Both the position numbers and the translations under genes were made by a program. Below the pieces are notes generated by a model. That model searched no databases and was not told where the DNA came from. It saw only the letters and a list, made by a program, of their open reading frames with translations. Source: Halomonas nitroreducens (GTDB lineage Bacteria > Pseudomonadota > Gammaproteobacteria > Pseudomonadales > Halomonadaceae). From it: a stretch of DNA of 64,000 bases. Shown here in pieces: positions 34,537 through 43,874 of this stretch. Location: assembly GCF_003966155.1 (NCBI RefSeq), contig NZ_RXNS01000001.1, positions 124,001 through 188,000 of the forward strand, in the 5' to 3' direction. Numbering within the stretch: the stretch's first letter is position 1; each line of letters opens with the position of its first letter.

Positions 34537-35397
34537 ATGATCGACACGACCCGACAGCTCGATGCTCACTATGATGCCCTCGCTCGAGACGCGGGGGAAC
34601 GCCTGCTGACTCGCCTGCAGGCAGCCTTCCGCAGCGCCGGCCAGGATCCCGAGCGGCTCTCCCCGGATGCGACCGCCGGCATCGACCAGCTGCATCTGGG
34701 CGGTCGCCAGGCCAGTCGTGCCCTGGCGCGGCACGGCGCCCTCGGCCCCGGGCTGCGGGTGCTGGACGTGGGCTGCGGCACCGGCGGTGCCAGCCGGCTG
34801 CTGGCGGCGGAGCATGGGGTGGAGGTGATCGGCGTGGATATCACCGCGGCCTTCGTCGAGGTGGCCGAGTGGCTGAGCCGGGCCACCGGCCTGGAGGCGC
34901 GCACCCGCTTCCTGTGTGCGGACGCGGCCCGGGTGCCGCTGCCGGCGGCGAGCGTGGATGTCGTCTGGTGCCAGCATGCGCTGATGAACATGCCCGACCT
35001 GCCGGTGGTGCTCGGCGAGTGGCGGCGGCTGCTGGTGCCCGGTGGCCGGGTGCTGCTCCACGAGGTGGTGGCCGGCGACAATCCGGCTCCCCTCGCGTTG
35101 CCGGTGCCCTGGGCGCGCCGCGCGGCAACCAGCCACCTGGCGTCCCGGGCGTCCCTGGCGGGTAGCCTCGCCGAGGCGGGCTTCCGCGATGTCCATCTCG
35201 AGGATGTCACCGACACCGCCCTGGCCTGGCGGCGCAAGCATGGCCGCCGCCAGGCCTCCCCCGAGGGCGCGGCGCGGCCCCTGCCGGGCCCGGCGCTGAT
35301 CTTCGGCGACGACTTCGCCACCATGGGCCGCAACCTGCACGACAACCTGGCGGATGGCCGCGTGCGCATCCTCGAGGGCGTCTGGCGGCTCGCCTGA
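34537..35397 (+). CDS. Class I SAM-dependent methyltransferase
   Basis: A 286-residue methyltransferase. The SAM-binding motif I is VLDVGCGTGGASRLLAAEHGVEVIGVDIT, followed by the acidic residue loop, and motif post I includes FLCADAARVPLPAASVDVVWCQHALMNMPDLPVVLGEWRRLLVPGGRVLLHEV, the standard layout for small-molecule methyltransferases. In halophiles similar enzymes make glycine betaine (sarcosine/dimethylglycine methyltransferases), and the N-terminal LDAHYDALARDAGERLLTRL resembles them a little. The substrate cannot be assigned from this sequence alone. It ends seven bases before the convergent dehydrogenase gene. Confidence 0.85.
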   Translation: MIDTTRQLDAHYDALARDAGERLLTRLQAAFRSAGQDPERLSPDATAGIDQLHLGGRQASRALARHGALGPGLRVLDVGCGTGGASRLLAAEHGVEVIGVDITAAFVEVAEWLSRATGLEARTRFLCADAARVPLPAASVDVVWCQHALMNMPDLPVVLGEWRRLLVPGGRVLLHEVVAGDNPAPLALPVPWARRAATSHLASRASLAGSLAEAGFRDVHLEDVTDTALAWRRKHGRRQASPEGAARPLPGPALIFGDDFATMGRNLHDNLADGRVRILEGVWRLA

Positions 35398-35404
35398 GCC
35401 TGGC

Positions 35405-36484
35405 TCAGCCGTCGTCGGCGATGCGCTCGGCGATGGCCTGGCCCAGGCCGGTGGTGGTGCCCCGGCCGCCGAGGTCCGGCGTCAGCAGGCTGGGGTCGCC
35501 CTCGGCGAGCACCGCCTCGATGGCGGCGAGGATGGCTGCACCGGCCTCGGCATGCCCCAGGTGCTCGAGCATCATCGCGCCGGACCAGATCTGGCCGATG
35601 GGGTTGGCGATGCCGCGACCGGCGATATCCGGGGCGCTGCCGTGGACCGGCTCGAACAGGCTCGGGAAGCGTCCCTCGGGGTTGATGTTGGCCGAGGGGG
35701 CCACGCCGATGGTGCCGGTACAGGCCGGGCCCAGGTCGGAGAGGATATCGCCGAACAGGTTGCTGGCCACCACCACGTCGAACCAGTCGGGATGCAGCAC
35801 GAAGTTGGCGGTGAGGATGTCGATGTGGAACTTGTCCACCTCGACCTCCGGGTAGTGCTCGGCCATGGCCGCCACCCGCGTGTCCCACCAGGGCATGGTG
35901 ATGGCGATGCCGTTGGACTTGGTGGCCGAGGTGAGCTTTTTTCGCGGGCGCGTGGCGGCGAGATCGAAGGCGTACTTCAGCACGCGGTCGACGCCGGTGC
36001 GGGTCATCACCGTCTCCTGGATCACCACCTCGCGCTCGGTGCCCTCGAACATGGTGCCGCCGACACTGGAATACTCGCCCTCGGTGTTCTCGCGCACCAC
36101 GTAGAAGTCGATGTCGCCCGGGGCACGGCCGGCCAGCGGGCTCTGGATGCCGGGCAGCAGGCGACAGGGGCGCAGGTTGACGTACTGGTCGAACTCGCGG
36201 CGGAACTTGAGCAGCGAGCCCCACAGCGAGATGTGATCCGGCACCTTGTCCGGCCAGCCGATGGCGCCATAGAAGATGGCGTCGAACGCGGCGAGGGTCT
36301 CGTGCCAGTCGTCGGGCAGCATCTGGCCGTGTTCCAGATAGTAGTCACAGCTGGCGAAGCCGAAGGCGGTCAGGTCCAGGTCGATGCCGAACCGGCCGGC
36401 GGCCGCCTCGAGGGCGCGCACGCCCTCGGGCATGACTTCGGTACCGATGCCGTCACCGGCGAGCACGGCGATGCGATGGGTCAT
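35405..36484 (-). CDS. Tartrate dehydrogenase / D-malate dehydrogenase-type
   Basis: A 359-residue member of the isocitrate/isopropylmalate dehydrogenase superfamily, of the tartrate/D-malate branch (TtuC/DmlA). It shows AVLAGDGIGTEVMPEGVRALEAAA at the NAD-binding end, LLKFRREFDQYVNLRPCRLLPG, VVRENTEGEYSSVGG, and the metal-binding block VVASNLFGDILSDLGPACTGTIGVAPSANINPEG. It probably oxidises and decarboxylates D-malate or tartrate with NAD and Mn/Mg. The divergent LysR gene across a 105-base gap looks like a DmlR-type regulator. Confidence 0.9.
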   Translation of the reverse strand: MTHRIAVLAGDGIGTEVMPEGVRALEAAAGRFGIDLDLTAFGFASCDYYLEHGQMLPDDWHETLAAFDAIFYGAIGWPDKVPDHISLWGSLLKFRREFDQYVNLRPCRLLPGIQSPLAGRAPGDIDFYVVRENTEGEYSSVGGTMFEGTEREVVIQETVMTRTGVDRVLKYAFDLAATRPRKKLTSATKSNGIAITMPWWDTRVAAMAEHYPEVEVDKFHIDILTANFVLHPDWFDVVVASNLFGDILSDLGPACTGTIGVAPSANINPEGRFPSLFEPVHGSAPDIAGRGIANPIGQIWSGAMMLEHLGHAEAGAAILAAIEAVLAEGDPSLLTPDLGGRGTTTGLGQAIAERIADDG

Positions 36485-36589
36485 GGGAGCTCCTCTGCGG
36501 GCGGGGTCGGGCGTCCAGTCTAACCCTGCACATCCCGGAGACAATCGGGGTATGATGCAATCCATTGTTGAAACTGAGTGGAGAGTGGC

Positions 36590-37534
36590 GTGCCCCCCCT
36601 GGATGACCTGGCCTTCTTCCAGCGGCTGGCTCGGGCCGGCAGCCTGACCGCCACCGCGCGGGAGCTGGGCCTGTCGCTGTCGGCGGTCAGCAAGCGGCTC
36701 AAGCAGCTCGAGGCGCGCCTGGGGGTCGCCCTGGCGACCCGCACCACCCGCCGCCTGACGCTGACCGCCGAGGGCGAGCTCTACCTGGCCCGGGGCGGGG
36801 CGATCCTCGAGGAACTCGTCGAGCTGGAGGAGACCCTGGCCGACCACCGGACCGCGCTCTCCGGCCCGCTGCGCATCAACGCCACCTTCGGCTTCGGACG
36901 GCGCCATGTGGCGCCGCTGCTGTCGGCCTTCTGCCGCCGGCACCCGCGCCTCGAGGCCGCCCTGGAGCTGACCAACTTCCCGGTGAACCTCGCCGACCAG
37001 GGCTTCGATATCGGCATCCGCGTCGGCGAGCCCCCGGACTCGCGGCTGGTGGCGCGGCGCATCCTGGCCAACCGGCGTATCCTCTGCGCCTCCCCGGCCT
37101 ACGTGGCGGCCATGCCGCCGCTCGACACGCCCGCTGACCTGGCGGCGCATCCCTGCCTGGTGCTGCGCGAGAATGCCAGCGACTATGCCCTGTGGCGCTT
37201 CGAGCGTCGCGATGGTCCTCGGGAGGAGCGGGCGGTGAAGGTGGCCGGCCCGCTGGCCAGCAACGACGGCGAGGTCATCCGTCGGTTGGCCCGCGATGGC
37301 CATGGCGTGGCGCTGCGGTCCTGGTGGGACGTGCACGAGGACCTGGCCGCGGGACACCTGGTGGAAGTGTTGCCGGGCTGGCGGGGCGTGCGTGCCGACT
37401 TCCATGCCGTGTATGATCAGCGCCGCCACGTCCCGCTGCGGATTCGTGCCTTCATCGCCTATCTTGAGCAGGAGATGGCCGGTCGCGTGCCCCCCGTTGC
37501 CCGGCCGACCACGACAGGAGAGTCGTCAACGTGA
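36590..37534 (+). CDS. LysR-family regulator (DmlR-like)
   Basis: A 314-residue LysR-type regulator divergent from the tartrate/D-malate dehydrogenase, which it most likely controls. The helix-turn-helix is LDDLAFFQRLARAGSLTATARELGLSLSAVSKRLKQLEARLG, of the same CrgA/DmlR style. I took GTG at 36590 because GGAG stands six bases ahead of it; GTG at 36578 is also open. The gap includes a CAAT, CC, ATTG dyad at 36558-36567 that may be its operator. Its last four bases overlap the start of the downstream GT4 gene (GTGA). Confidence 0.9.
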   Translation: MPPLDDLAFFQRLARAGSLTATARELGLSLSAVSKRLKQLEARLGVALATRTTRRLTLTAEGELYLARGGAILEELVELEETLADHRTALSGPLRINATFGFGRRHVAPLLSAFCRRHPRLEAALELTNFPVNLADQGFDIGIRVGEPPDSRLVARRILANRRILCASPAYVAAMPPLDTPADLAAHPCLVLRENASDYALWRFERRDGPREERAVKVAGPLASNDGEVIRRLARDGHGVALRSWWDVHEDLAAGHLVEVLPGWRGVRADFHAVYDQRRHVPLRIRAFIAYLEQEMAGRVPPVARPTTTGESST

Positions 37535-38856
37535 ATGTGCTGATGTTCACCAACACCTATCTGCCGATCGTGGGTGGGGTCAGCGAGTCCGTACAGCGCC
37601 TCAAGCGCCAGCTCCAGGCCGCTGGGCACCGCGTGCTGGTGGTGGCCCCGCGTCTCGCCGGCCAGCCCGCCGACGAGACCGACGTGGTGCGGGTGGCGGC
37701 GGTCCAGCACTTCAATGGCAGCGACTTCTCCCTGCCGGTACCGATCCCGGGCCAGCTGTTCGATGCCATCGAGGCCTTCGAGCCGGACCTGGTGCATGCC
37801 CACCATCCCTTCCTGCTGGGGGACACCGCCGCCCGGGCGGCCGAGACCTATGGCTTGCCCCTGGTCTTCACCCATCACACCCTCTACGAGCACTACACCC
37901 ACTACGTGCCAGGCGACTCGCCGCGCATGCAGCGCTTCGCCATCGCCCTGGCCACCCAGTACACCTGGCTGTGCGACGAGGTCATCGCGCCCAGCGAGAG
38001 CATCCGCGAGCTGCTGGTCGCGCGCGATGCCAATCCGGCGATCCGCGTAGTGCCCAGCGGCGTGGACACCACCCGCTTCGCCCTGGGCAACGGCGAGGAT
38101 TGCCGGCGCCGCCTGGGGATTCCCGCCGGGGCCTACGTGATCGGCCACCTGGGGCGGCTGGCCAGGGAGAAGAACCTGATCTTCCTGGCCGAGGCCGTGA
38201 CCCGGGCCCTGGTCGCGCTGCCCCGGGCGCACTTCCTGGTGGTCGGTGACGGCGATGCCGCTATGCGCATGCAGGCGATCGCCGAGGCCGCGGGCGTGGC
38301 CGGGCGCCTGCACTTCACCGGGCGCCTCGAGGGCCAGGGATTGATCGATGCCTACCATGCCATGGATGTCTTTGCCTTCGCCTCTCACAGCGAGACCCAG
38401 GGCATGGTGGTGGCCGAGGCCATGGCCGCCGGCCTGCCGGTGGTGGCAGTGCGCGCCCCGGGGGTCGTCGAGGTGGTCGAGGACGGCGAGAACGGCCGGC
38501 TGCTGGCCGGGGACGACGCCCCGGCCATGGCCTCGGCACTGGTCGAGCTCGCCGAACCGGCGCACCGTCGGCCTCTTCGCGAAGGGGCGCTGGCCACCGC
38601 CGCGGCCTTCGACGAGCGGCTGTGCGCCGAACGTTGCCTGGCGGTCTATCGCGACGTCATCGCCCGGGGCGGGCCCTTCACCCATGCCGACGATGGCGGC
38701 TGGGACCGGGTCCGCGGGCGGCTCGGCGCCGAATGGCAGATGCTGTGCTACCGGGGACGGCTGCTGCGCCATCTGGTCCAGGAGGAGTGGGAGCAGGAGC
38801 GCCCGTCCTGGTGGCCGGGCGGGCGCCACGACGAGCCCGAGCTGCCGCCCAAGTGA
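37531..38856 (+). CDS. Glycosyltransferase family 4
   Basis: A 441-residue GT-B fold glycosyltransferase. The N-terminal domain has NVLMFTNTYLPIVGGVSESVQRLKRQLQAAGHRVLVVAP and HAHHPFLLGDTAARAAETYGLPLVFTHHTLYEHYTHYVPG, the acceptor side. The C-terminal nucleotide-sugar domain has IRVVPSGVDTTRFALG, IGHLGRLAREKNLIFLAEAV and the E-x7-E region SETQGMVVAEAMAAGLPVVA. It resembles enzymes that add sugars to membrane lipids (for example glucosyldiacylglycerol synthases). The last 60 residues are extra and rich in Trp/Arg/Glu. Translational coupling to the LysR gene upstream is odd and may be only coincidental. Confidence 0.88.
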   Translation: MNVLMFTNTYLPIVGGVSESVQRLKRQLQAAGHRVLVVAPRLAGQPADETDVVRVAAVQHFNGSDFSLPVPIPGQLFDAIEAFEPDLVHAHHPFLLGDTAARAAETYGLPLVFTHHTLYEHYTHYVPGDSPRMQRFAIALATQYTWLCDEVIAPSESIRELLVARDANPAIRVVPSGVDTTRFALGNGEDCRRRLGIPAGAYVIGHLGRLAREKNLIFLAEAVTRALVALPRAHFLVVGDGDAAMRMQAIAEAAGVAGRLHFTGRLEGQGLIDAYHAMDVFAFASHSETQGMVVAEAMAAGLPVVAVRAPGVVEVVEDGENGRLLAGDDAPAMASALVELAEPAHRRPLREGALATAAAFDERLCAERCLAVYRDVIARGGPFTHADDGGWDRVRGRLGAEWQMLCYRGRLLRHLVQEEWEQERPSWWPGGRHDEPELPPK

Positions 38857-38865
38857 GTCCCCGTC

Positions 38866-39543
38866 TCAGCGCCGCCGACGCCGCTCGGCCCAGCGCTTGA
38901 GCCCATAGAGCAGTGCCACCCCGGCGACCAGGCCGATCAGCGAGAAGAGCACCTCCTGGCGACTGTCCGCCGTGGCCAGCTCCCCGAGCTGACTGCCCAG
39001 CAGGGTCACCCCGGCGAGTCCCGGTATGATGCCCAGCGTCGAGCCGATCATGTAGTCGCGAAAGCGCAGGTGGAAGGCTCCGGCCATCATGTTGGTGAGG
39101 GTGAAGGGGGCCAGTGGCAGCAGGTTGACCAGCGTCATGGTGCGGATGCCGCGACCCGACAGGTAGCGGGACAGGCCCTTGAGGTGCTTGCCGCCGTGGC
39201 GCATCAGTGCCTCCCGGCCCAGCCGGCGTCCCACCCACCAGGTCAGCACCGACGCCGCCAGGGTCCCGGCCAGGGCATAGCCGAAGCCCCACCAGGGGCC
39301 GAACAGCAGGCCGGTCAAGGCCACCAGCAGGCTCAGGGGAAACATCACCAGCGAGGCGCCGGCATAGATCGCCATCACCACCAGCACCGCCCAGGGGGTA
39401 TCGCGCCAGGCCATCGAGCCCCTGGCCAGGGCCATCAGGCTATCGACGGTGAGCAGGTCCTGCATGGCGAGCCATTGCCACAGCAGGCCCAGGCCGAGGA
39501 GGACGAGCAGGGCGATGAAGAGGAGTCCGAGGGAACGGGGCAT
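38866..39543 (-). CDS. TVP38/TMEM64-family membrane protein
   Basis: A 225-residue DedA-superfamily membrane protein of the TVP38 branch. The diagnostic stretch is GASLVMFPLSLLVALTGLLFGPWWGFGYALAGTLAASVLTWWVGRRLGREAL, then NLLPLAPFTLTNMMAGAFHLRFRDYMIGSTLGIIPG. Such proteins are linked to membrane lipid scrambling or homeostasis. The stop is nine bases from that of the convergent GT4 gene. A lipid-related function for the GT4 gene would fit its neighbour, but that is only a suggestion. Confidence 0.88.
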   Translation of the reverse strand: MPRSLGLLFIALLVLLGLGLLWQWLAMQDLLTVDSLMALARGSMAWRDTPWAVLVVMAIYAGASLVMFPLSLLVALTGLLFGPWWGFGYALAGTLAASVLTWWVGRRLGREALMRHGGKHLKGLSRYLSGRGIRTMTLVNLLPLAPFTLTNMMAGAFHLRFRDYMIGSTLGIIPGLAGVTLLGSQLGELATADSRQEVLFSLIGLVAGVALLYGLKRWAERRRRR

Positions 39544-39638
39544 GGGGCGAGGCGCTTCCTGGTGAACGTCGCCACAGCATACGGCAGCGCGCCCGACGGC
39601 CAAAGCGGCCGCCGGGATATCCGGCGCAGGGGCAGGGA

Positions 39639-40814
39639 TCAGCCTCGCCGGGCCAGCACCCTCAGGCGGGACTCGCACATGTCGAGATCCAGATAGGTGC
39701 CCTGGAGGTGGCGGCGGCCGCTGTTGGGGTCGAAGGCATTGCGCCCGTGCAGCACGCGGCGATTGTCGAAGGCGACCATCTCGCCCGGGGCCAGGGCGAA
39801 CTCCAGTTGGTGCTGCGGCTCGTGGGCCCGCTGCCAGAAGGTGCGATAGGCGGCATACCAGGCATCGATGGCCTCCAGGGGCAGGCGCAGGCTGTCGCGG
39901 ATCCAGTTGTTGAGGCGCACCTCGATGACGTTGTCCGCGGCGTCGAGGGCGATCACCGGTGCCTGCCAGACGAGGTCGTGGTCCTCGTCCTGGAAGCGGA
40001 AGTCGATGGGGGTCTCGCTGAGCAGGCGGAACGCCTCCGGCGATGATCGACGCAGGGCCTCGGCGGCGGCGAAGCCGTCGGCAAAGATCGATTCGCCCCC
40101 TTCGGCATCGTTCTCCAGGCAGTAGAGCAGCTGGATGTCCGGCGGTTGGCGCCAGTTGGGCAGGTCGCTGTGCAGCGCCAGGCCGATCGCCGTGTAGGCG
40201 GCGTTGTTGGGGTTGGGCTTGGAGCGCACGTCGAAGCGGGCCCCGAAGTTGGTGGGGCGCAGTGGGCCGATGCGCTCGGCCAGGCGGCTGACCTCCTCGT
40301 CGGCCAGGGGGCCGTCCTCGAGCAGCACCAGGCCGTCGCGCAGCAGGGCGGTCAGCCAGGCCCGCTCGCCCGCCACCTCGCCGACGAAATCAGCGTGGGG
40401 AATGCGGCTGGGCTGGAAGTCGTTTCCCCAGGGCTGGCGGACGGGCACGACATCCTCCCGCGGCGTCCCCGGGCGTCGCTGATGGAGCCAGCCGGCATCG
40501 AAGCGGCTGACGTGACCATCGGCCCAGGCGAGTTCCAGATTGCCCTCCACCACACGGGGCCCGGGGGCCTCGGTAGGCGTCTCGAGGGGCAGATAGAGGC
40601 GCTCACGGGTCAGGGGATGGCGGCACTCGGCGCAGGCGCAGTGGTCGCGCAGCCAGGCCAGCGGGAAGTGCGCCTGCCGGCCATCCTGCCAGGTCAGGGT
40701 GACCCGGGCGCCGCTGGCCAGGGCCTCGCTCAGTGCCGGCCCATCGCCATGGTCGGCCAGTTCGCCCATGGAAAGTCGCGGGCGGACAGCAGGTGTCGTC
40801 TCGAGGGTCGTCAT
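39639..40814 (-). CDS. Gamma-butyrobetaine hydroxylase-type dioxygenase
   Basis: A 391-residue 2-oxoglutarate/Fe(II) dioxygenase likely making L-carnitine from gamma-butyrobetaine. The N-terminal zinc-binding domain has Cys59, Cys61, Cys64 and His66 in LRDHCACAECRHPLTR. The iron site has the His215-x-Asp217 pair in GLALHSDLPNW and His356 in NRRVLHGRNAFD, all of which I can place. LysR is divergent across a 113-base gap. Carnitine and its precursor act as compatible solutes, so an osmotic role is reasonable in a halophile, but no carnitine transporter is next to it. Other TauD-type reactions are the alternative. Confidence 0.87.
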   Translation of the reverse strand: MTTLETTPAVRPRLSMGELADHGDGPALSEALASGARVTLTWQDGRQAHFPLAWLRDHCACAECRHPLTRERLYLPLETPTEAPGPRVVEGNLELAWADGHVSRFDAGWLHQRRPGTPREDVVPVRQPWGNDFQPSRIPHADFVGEVAGERAWLTALLRDGLVLLEDGPLADEEVSRLAERIGPLRPTNFGARFDVRSKPNPNNAAYTAIGLALHSDLPNWRQPPDIQLLYCLENDAEGGESIFADGFAAAEALRRSSPEAFRLLSETPIDFRFQDEDHDLVWQAPVIALDAADNVIEVRLNNWIRDSLRLPLEAIDAWYAAYRTFWQRAHEPQHQLEFALAPGEMVAFDNRRVLHGRNAFDPNSGRRHLQGTYLDLDMCESRLRVLARRG

Positions 40815-40927
40815 GATCGCCTCCAGTCAGGGGATTCGGGTGCGCACAAGGGTGAGGCTTGGCCGAAGGGGTGACAAATGACTAATCTGGCCGCTATGAC
40901 CCCACTCAGCTTATAGCGAGTTTTTTC

Positions 40928-41803
40928 ATGGCTGCCTTGCCCCCCTTGCTCTGGCTGCAGGCCTTCGAGGCTGCGGCGCGCACCCTGAGCTTCACCGCCG
41001 CCGGCCACGAGCTGGGCGTGACCCAGGCGGCGATCAGCCAGCGCATCCGCCTGCTCGAGGACCGCCTGGGCCAGAAACTCTTCGTGCGCCATCCGCGCAG
41101 CCTGAGCCTGACGCCCGCCGGCCGAGCCTGGCTGCCGAGCCTGCAGGACGCCTTCACCCGTCTCGCCGAGGGTACCCAGGAGGTGTTCGGTGGCACGACG
41201 GATGCCCCGGTGACCCTGCGCACCACCCCGGTGATCCAGCAGAACTGGCTGGCACCGCGGCTGCCGGCCTTCCAGCGCGATCACCCGACCATCGCCCTGC
41301 GCCTGGTCAGCGCCATCTGGCCGGACGATTTCGGCCCCGGGGGCGCCGACCTGGAGATTCGCTACGGCCACGGCGAGTGGCCGGGCATGGAGGCGGTGAC
41401 GCTGGGGGACGATTGCATGCTGCCGGTCTGCGCGCCCTCCCTGGCCGCGACGATTCGCGAGCCGGCGGACCTGGCCGGCCATACCCTGCTGCATGCGGTG
41501 GGCTTCGCGGTGGGCTGGCCAGCCTGGCTGGAGCGCGCCGGCCTGGCCTATCTCGAGTCACGCTGCGCCGCGCTTACCTGCGACAGCCAGGTGATGTCCC
41601 TGGCGCTGGCGGCGCAGGGCGGGGGGGTGGCCCTGGCGCACCGTCAGCTGCTGGCGGCGCGCCAGGACCTGGTCGCGCCCCTCGACCTGGCGATGCCCAC
41701 CGACGAAGCGTTCTGGCTGGTGCGTCCGGTACGCCGGGCGCCGCGCCCCGAGGCAGTGTGCCTGTGGGACTGGCTCCGGACGCAGGTACCGGGCGCCGGT
41801 TAG
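40928..41803 (+). CDS. LysR-family regulator (GcvA-like)
   Basis: A 291-residue LysR-type regulator. The N-terminal helix-turn-helix reads LLWLQAFEAAARTLSFTAAGHELGVTQAAISQRIRLLEDRLG, of the GcvA branch. The ATG at 40928 is preceded by a T-run without a clear ribosome-binding site, so translation may be weak. It is divergent from the gamma-butyrobetaine hydroxylase gene with the intervening 113 bases being relatively AT-rich, and probably controls it in response to a betaine or carnitine-like compound. It ends 32 bases before the convergent GT39 gene. Confidence 0.9.
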   Translation: MAALPPLLWLQAFEAAARTLSFTAAGHELGVTQAAISQRIRLLEDRLGQKLFVRHPRSLSLTPAGRAWLPSLQDAFTRLAEGTQEVFGGTTDAPVTLRTTPVIQQNWLAPRLPAFQRDHPTIALRLVSAIWPDDFGPGGADLEIRYGHGEWPGMEAVTLGDDCMLPVCAPSLAATIREPADLAGHTLLHAVGFAVGWPAWLERAGLAYLESRCAALTCDSQVMSLALAAQGGGVALAHRQLLAARQDLVAPLDLAMPTDEAFWLVRPVRRAPRPEAVCLWDWLRTQVPGAG

Positions 41804-41835
41804 CGGCAGGATCCCGGACGGGGCGGGGAGACGGG

Positions 41836-43596
41836 CTAGTTGCGGCGCGTCGCGGGCAGGGCGGCAAGCGTCGTCGGGGCGGTGTACAGAGGCGCCGCTG
41901 CGGCATCCCCCGCACACGCGGCGAAGGCCCGACCCGGGATCAGCCACCAGGCCTCACCGTTCTGCACGCCGAGATCCCGGGCCAGGGCGAGGTCGGCGCA
42001 GGCAAGGGCGCCATCGCGGTGCTGCGGCACCAGCATCCAGCGCTCGTCCGGGGCCTCGTGCAGCCAGGCGAAGGCCCGCTGGAACTGGGCCTCGTCCGGG
42101 GTGTGGTAGCCGAACTGCACCATGGGCTGGCGGGCCTGGAGCAGGAACTCCTCGTCGAAGTCGGGCATGGCCAACCAGGCTGACGGGCCGGTCCGGGAGA
42201 CCACCGCCTGCATCAGGTCACGGGGCGAGCGGGCCGGGTCCATGAGCTGATAGCCCCAGGTCGACCAGCTCAGCCAGAACACCGCAAGCCAGCCCGCCAG
42301 GGCCAGCAGGCCATGGCGCGGCCGGCACCAGGCCAGCAGGAGCAGGGCCCCCAGCCCGAGCAGGCTCCACCAGGCCCAGGGCGTGACCCCGTGGTACGCG
42401 GCGAGCCGGGCCAGGGCCGGCAGGCCCAGGGCGCCGAGGATCCCCGCAGCCAGGAACACGCTCCCGAACAGCGCCAGCACGGCGGCGCCCAGCCAGTGCA
42501 GCCGTGGGCGGCTGAGCAGCCCCGGCAGCAGCGGCGCCATGGCCAGTACCAGCAGCGGCAGCGTCGGCAGCAGGTAGACGCCGCGCTTGCCCGGGGACAG
42601 TGAGAAGAAGACGACCACCAGCAGCAGGCCGGCGAGCGGCATCATGACGCGGGCATCGAGGCGCCGTGCGCGACGCCACCAGGCGGGCACCAGCCAGGGC
42701 AGAGCCAGCACCAGGGGTAGCCAGGCCCAGGGCATCACCTCGACCGGGTAGTAGTACCAGGGCTTCACATGGTGCCAGGCATCGGCATAGCGCTCCCCGG
42801 TCTGCTTGAAGAGGATATTGTCCCGATAGGCCGCCAGCGACGGGTCATCGGAGAAGCTGGTGACCACGGCCATGGGCACCACCCACAGGGCGACGACCCC
42901 GAGGATCACGGCGAGCCCGAGACCCAGGTCGCGCCATGTCAGGGGGGCTGCCTGGCCTCGCCGGGCGAGCAGTACCCAGGCGGGCAGCATCAGCAGCGGC
43001 AAAAAGCCCACGCCCTTGGTGAGGATGCCCAGACCCATGGCGAGGCAGCCGAGCAACCACCAGCGGCGGTCGGGCCCCAGCAGGGCATGACGCAGCAGTC
43101 CGTAGGCGCCGAGGGTGATGAAGAAGGTGACCAGCATGTCGATCTGAGCGGTACGCGCCTGGAGGCCGAACTGGAAGCTCGAGAGCAGGGCCAGGCCCGC
43201 CAGCCAGGCCACGCGGCGCCCGTGGAGGCGGTTCGACAGGTCCATGACCAGGGCCAGGGTGCCCAGGGCAGCGACCAGCGACGGCAGCAGGAAGCCCAGG
43301 CGCACCGACCCGGTCAGGTGAATGGCCCCCGCCATGGCCCACATGAAGATCGGCGGCTTGTCGGGATAGGGCTCCCCGGCTCGGTGGGGGATCCAGAACT
43401 GACCGGTGTGGAGCATTTCCAGGGCGTTGAGGGCGAAGCGTGGCTCGTCGGCGGGCCAGGGGTCGCGCAGGCCGAGCCCCACGCCCAGGAAGCCGGCGGC
43501 GATCGCCAGCAGCCAGAGCCAGGACAGGGGAGGCAAACGGCGAACGTAGCGGGTGTGATGCATGGCAAGGGAGTGGCGAGAGGCTAAGGCGATCAC
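41836..43596 (-). CDS. GT39-family glycosyltransferase (ArnT-like)
   Basis: A large polytopic membrane protein of about 586 residues with some 12 spans, matching the ArnT/PMT family that transfers a sugar from a polyprenyl phosphate to an acceptor. The catalytic acidic pair region is LGLRDPWPADEPRFALNALEMLHTGQFWIPHRAGEPYPDKPPIFMW. Later come LQARTAQIDMLVTFF and CLAMGLGILTKGVGFLPL. A GTG at 43596 overlaps the LAB_N stop by four bases. The ATG at 43563 is an alternative. It is the last gene of a GT2 / LAB_N / GT39 cassette. The target (lipid A, other glycan or a protein) is unknown. Confidence 0.9.
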   Translation of the reverse strand: MIALASRHSLAMHHTRYVRRLPPLSWLWLLAIAAGFLGVGLGLRDPWPADEPRFALNALEMLHTGQFWIPHRAGEPYPDKPPIFMWAMAGAIHLTGSVRLGFLLPSLVAALGTLALVMDLSNRLHGRRVAWLAGLALLSSFQFGLQARTAQIDMLVTFFITLGAYGLLRHALLGPDRRWWLLGCLAMGLGILTKGVGFLPLLMLPAWVLLARRGQAAPLTWRDLGLGLAVILGVVALWVVPMAVVTSFSDDPSLAAYRDNILFKQTGERYADAWHHVKPWYYYPVEVMPWAWLPLVLALPWLVPAWWRRARRLDARVMMPLAGLLLVVVFFSLSPGKRGVYLLPTLPLLVLAMAPLLPGLLSRPRLHWLGAAVLALFGSVFLAAGILGALGLPALARLAAYHGVTPWAWWSLLGLGALLLLAWCRPRHGLLALAGWLAVFWLSWSTWGYQLMDPARSPRDLMQAVVSRTGPSAWLAMPDFDEEFLLQARQPMVQFGYHTPDEAQFQRAFAWLHEAPDERWMLVPQHRDGALACADLALARDLGVQNGEAWWLIPGRAFAACAGDAAAAPLYTAPTTLAALPATRRN

Positions 43597-43874
43597 TGAC
43601 GAGCCCGGCTCAACCGGACCTCGCGGCGGATCAGCACCAGGTTGCGAGTGTAGATGAACAGTCCCGCCCCCTGGCCGGCGATGAACACCGGATCGCGTCG
43701 GTAGAGGGCATAGGCCAGCAGGGTGATGCCGCCGGCGAGGCTGAAGAGCCAGAAGGCGTGGGGCACGATACTGCGCCGGGCCCGCTCGCTGGCCAGCCAC
43801 TGGATCAGGAAGCGGGCGGAGAACAGCGCCTGGCCCAGGAAGCCGACGCCCAGCCAGAGCCACTCGATGGTCAT
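43593..43874 (-). CDS. Lipid-A-disaccharide synthase N-terminal-domain (LAB_N) protein
   Basis: A 93-residue membrane protein with three spans: WLWLGVGFLGQALFSARFLIQWLASERARRSIVPHAFWLFSLAGGITLLAYALYRRDPVFIAGQGAGLFIYTRNLVLI. This is the LAB_N domain found alone in many bacteria, often between a GT2 and a GT39 gene, as here. It has been compared with small flippase-like proteins. Its start overlaps the GT2 stop (ATGA) and its stop overlaps the GT39 start (GTGA), so the three are translated as a set. Confidence 0.9.
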   Translation of the reverse strand: MTIEWLWLGVGFLGQALFSARFLIQWLASERARRSIVPHAFWLFSLAGGITLLAYALYRRDPVFIAGQGAGLFIYTRNLVLIRREVRLSRARQ

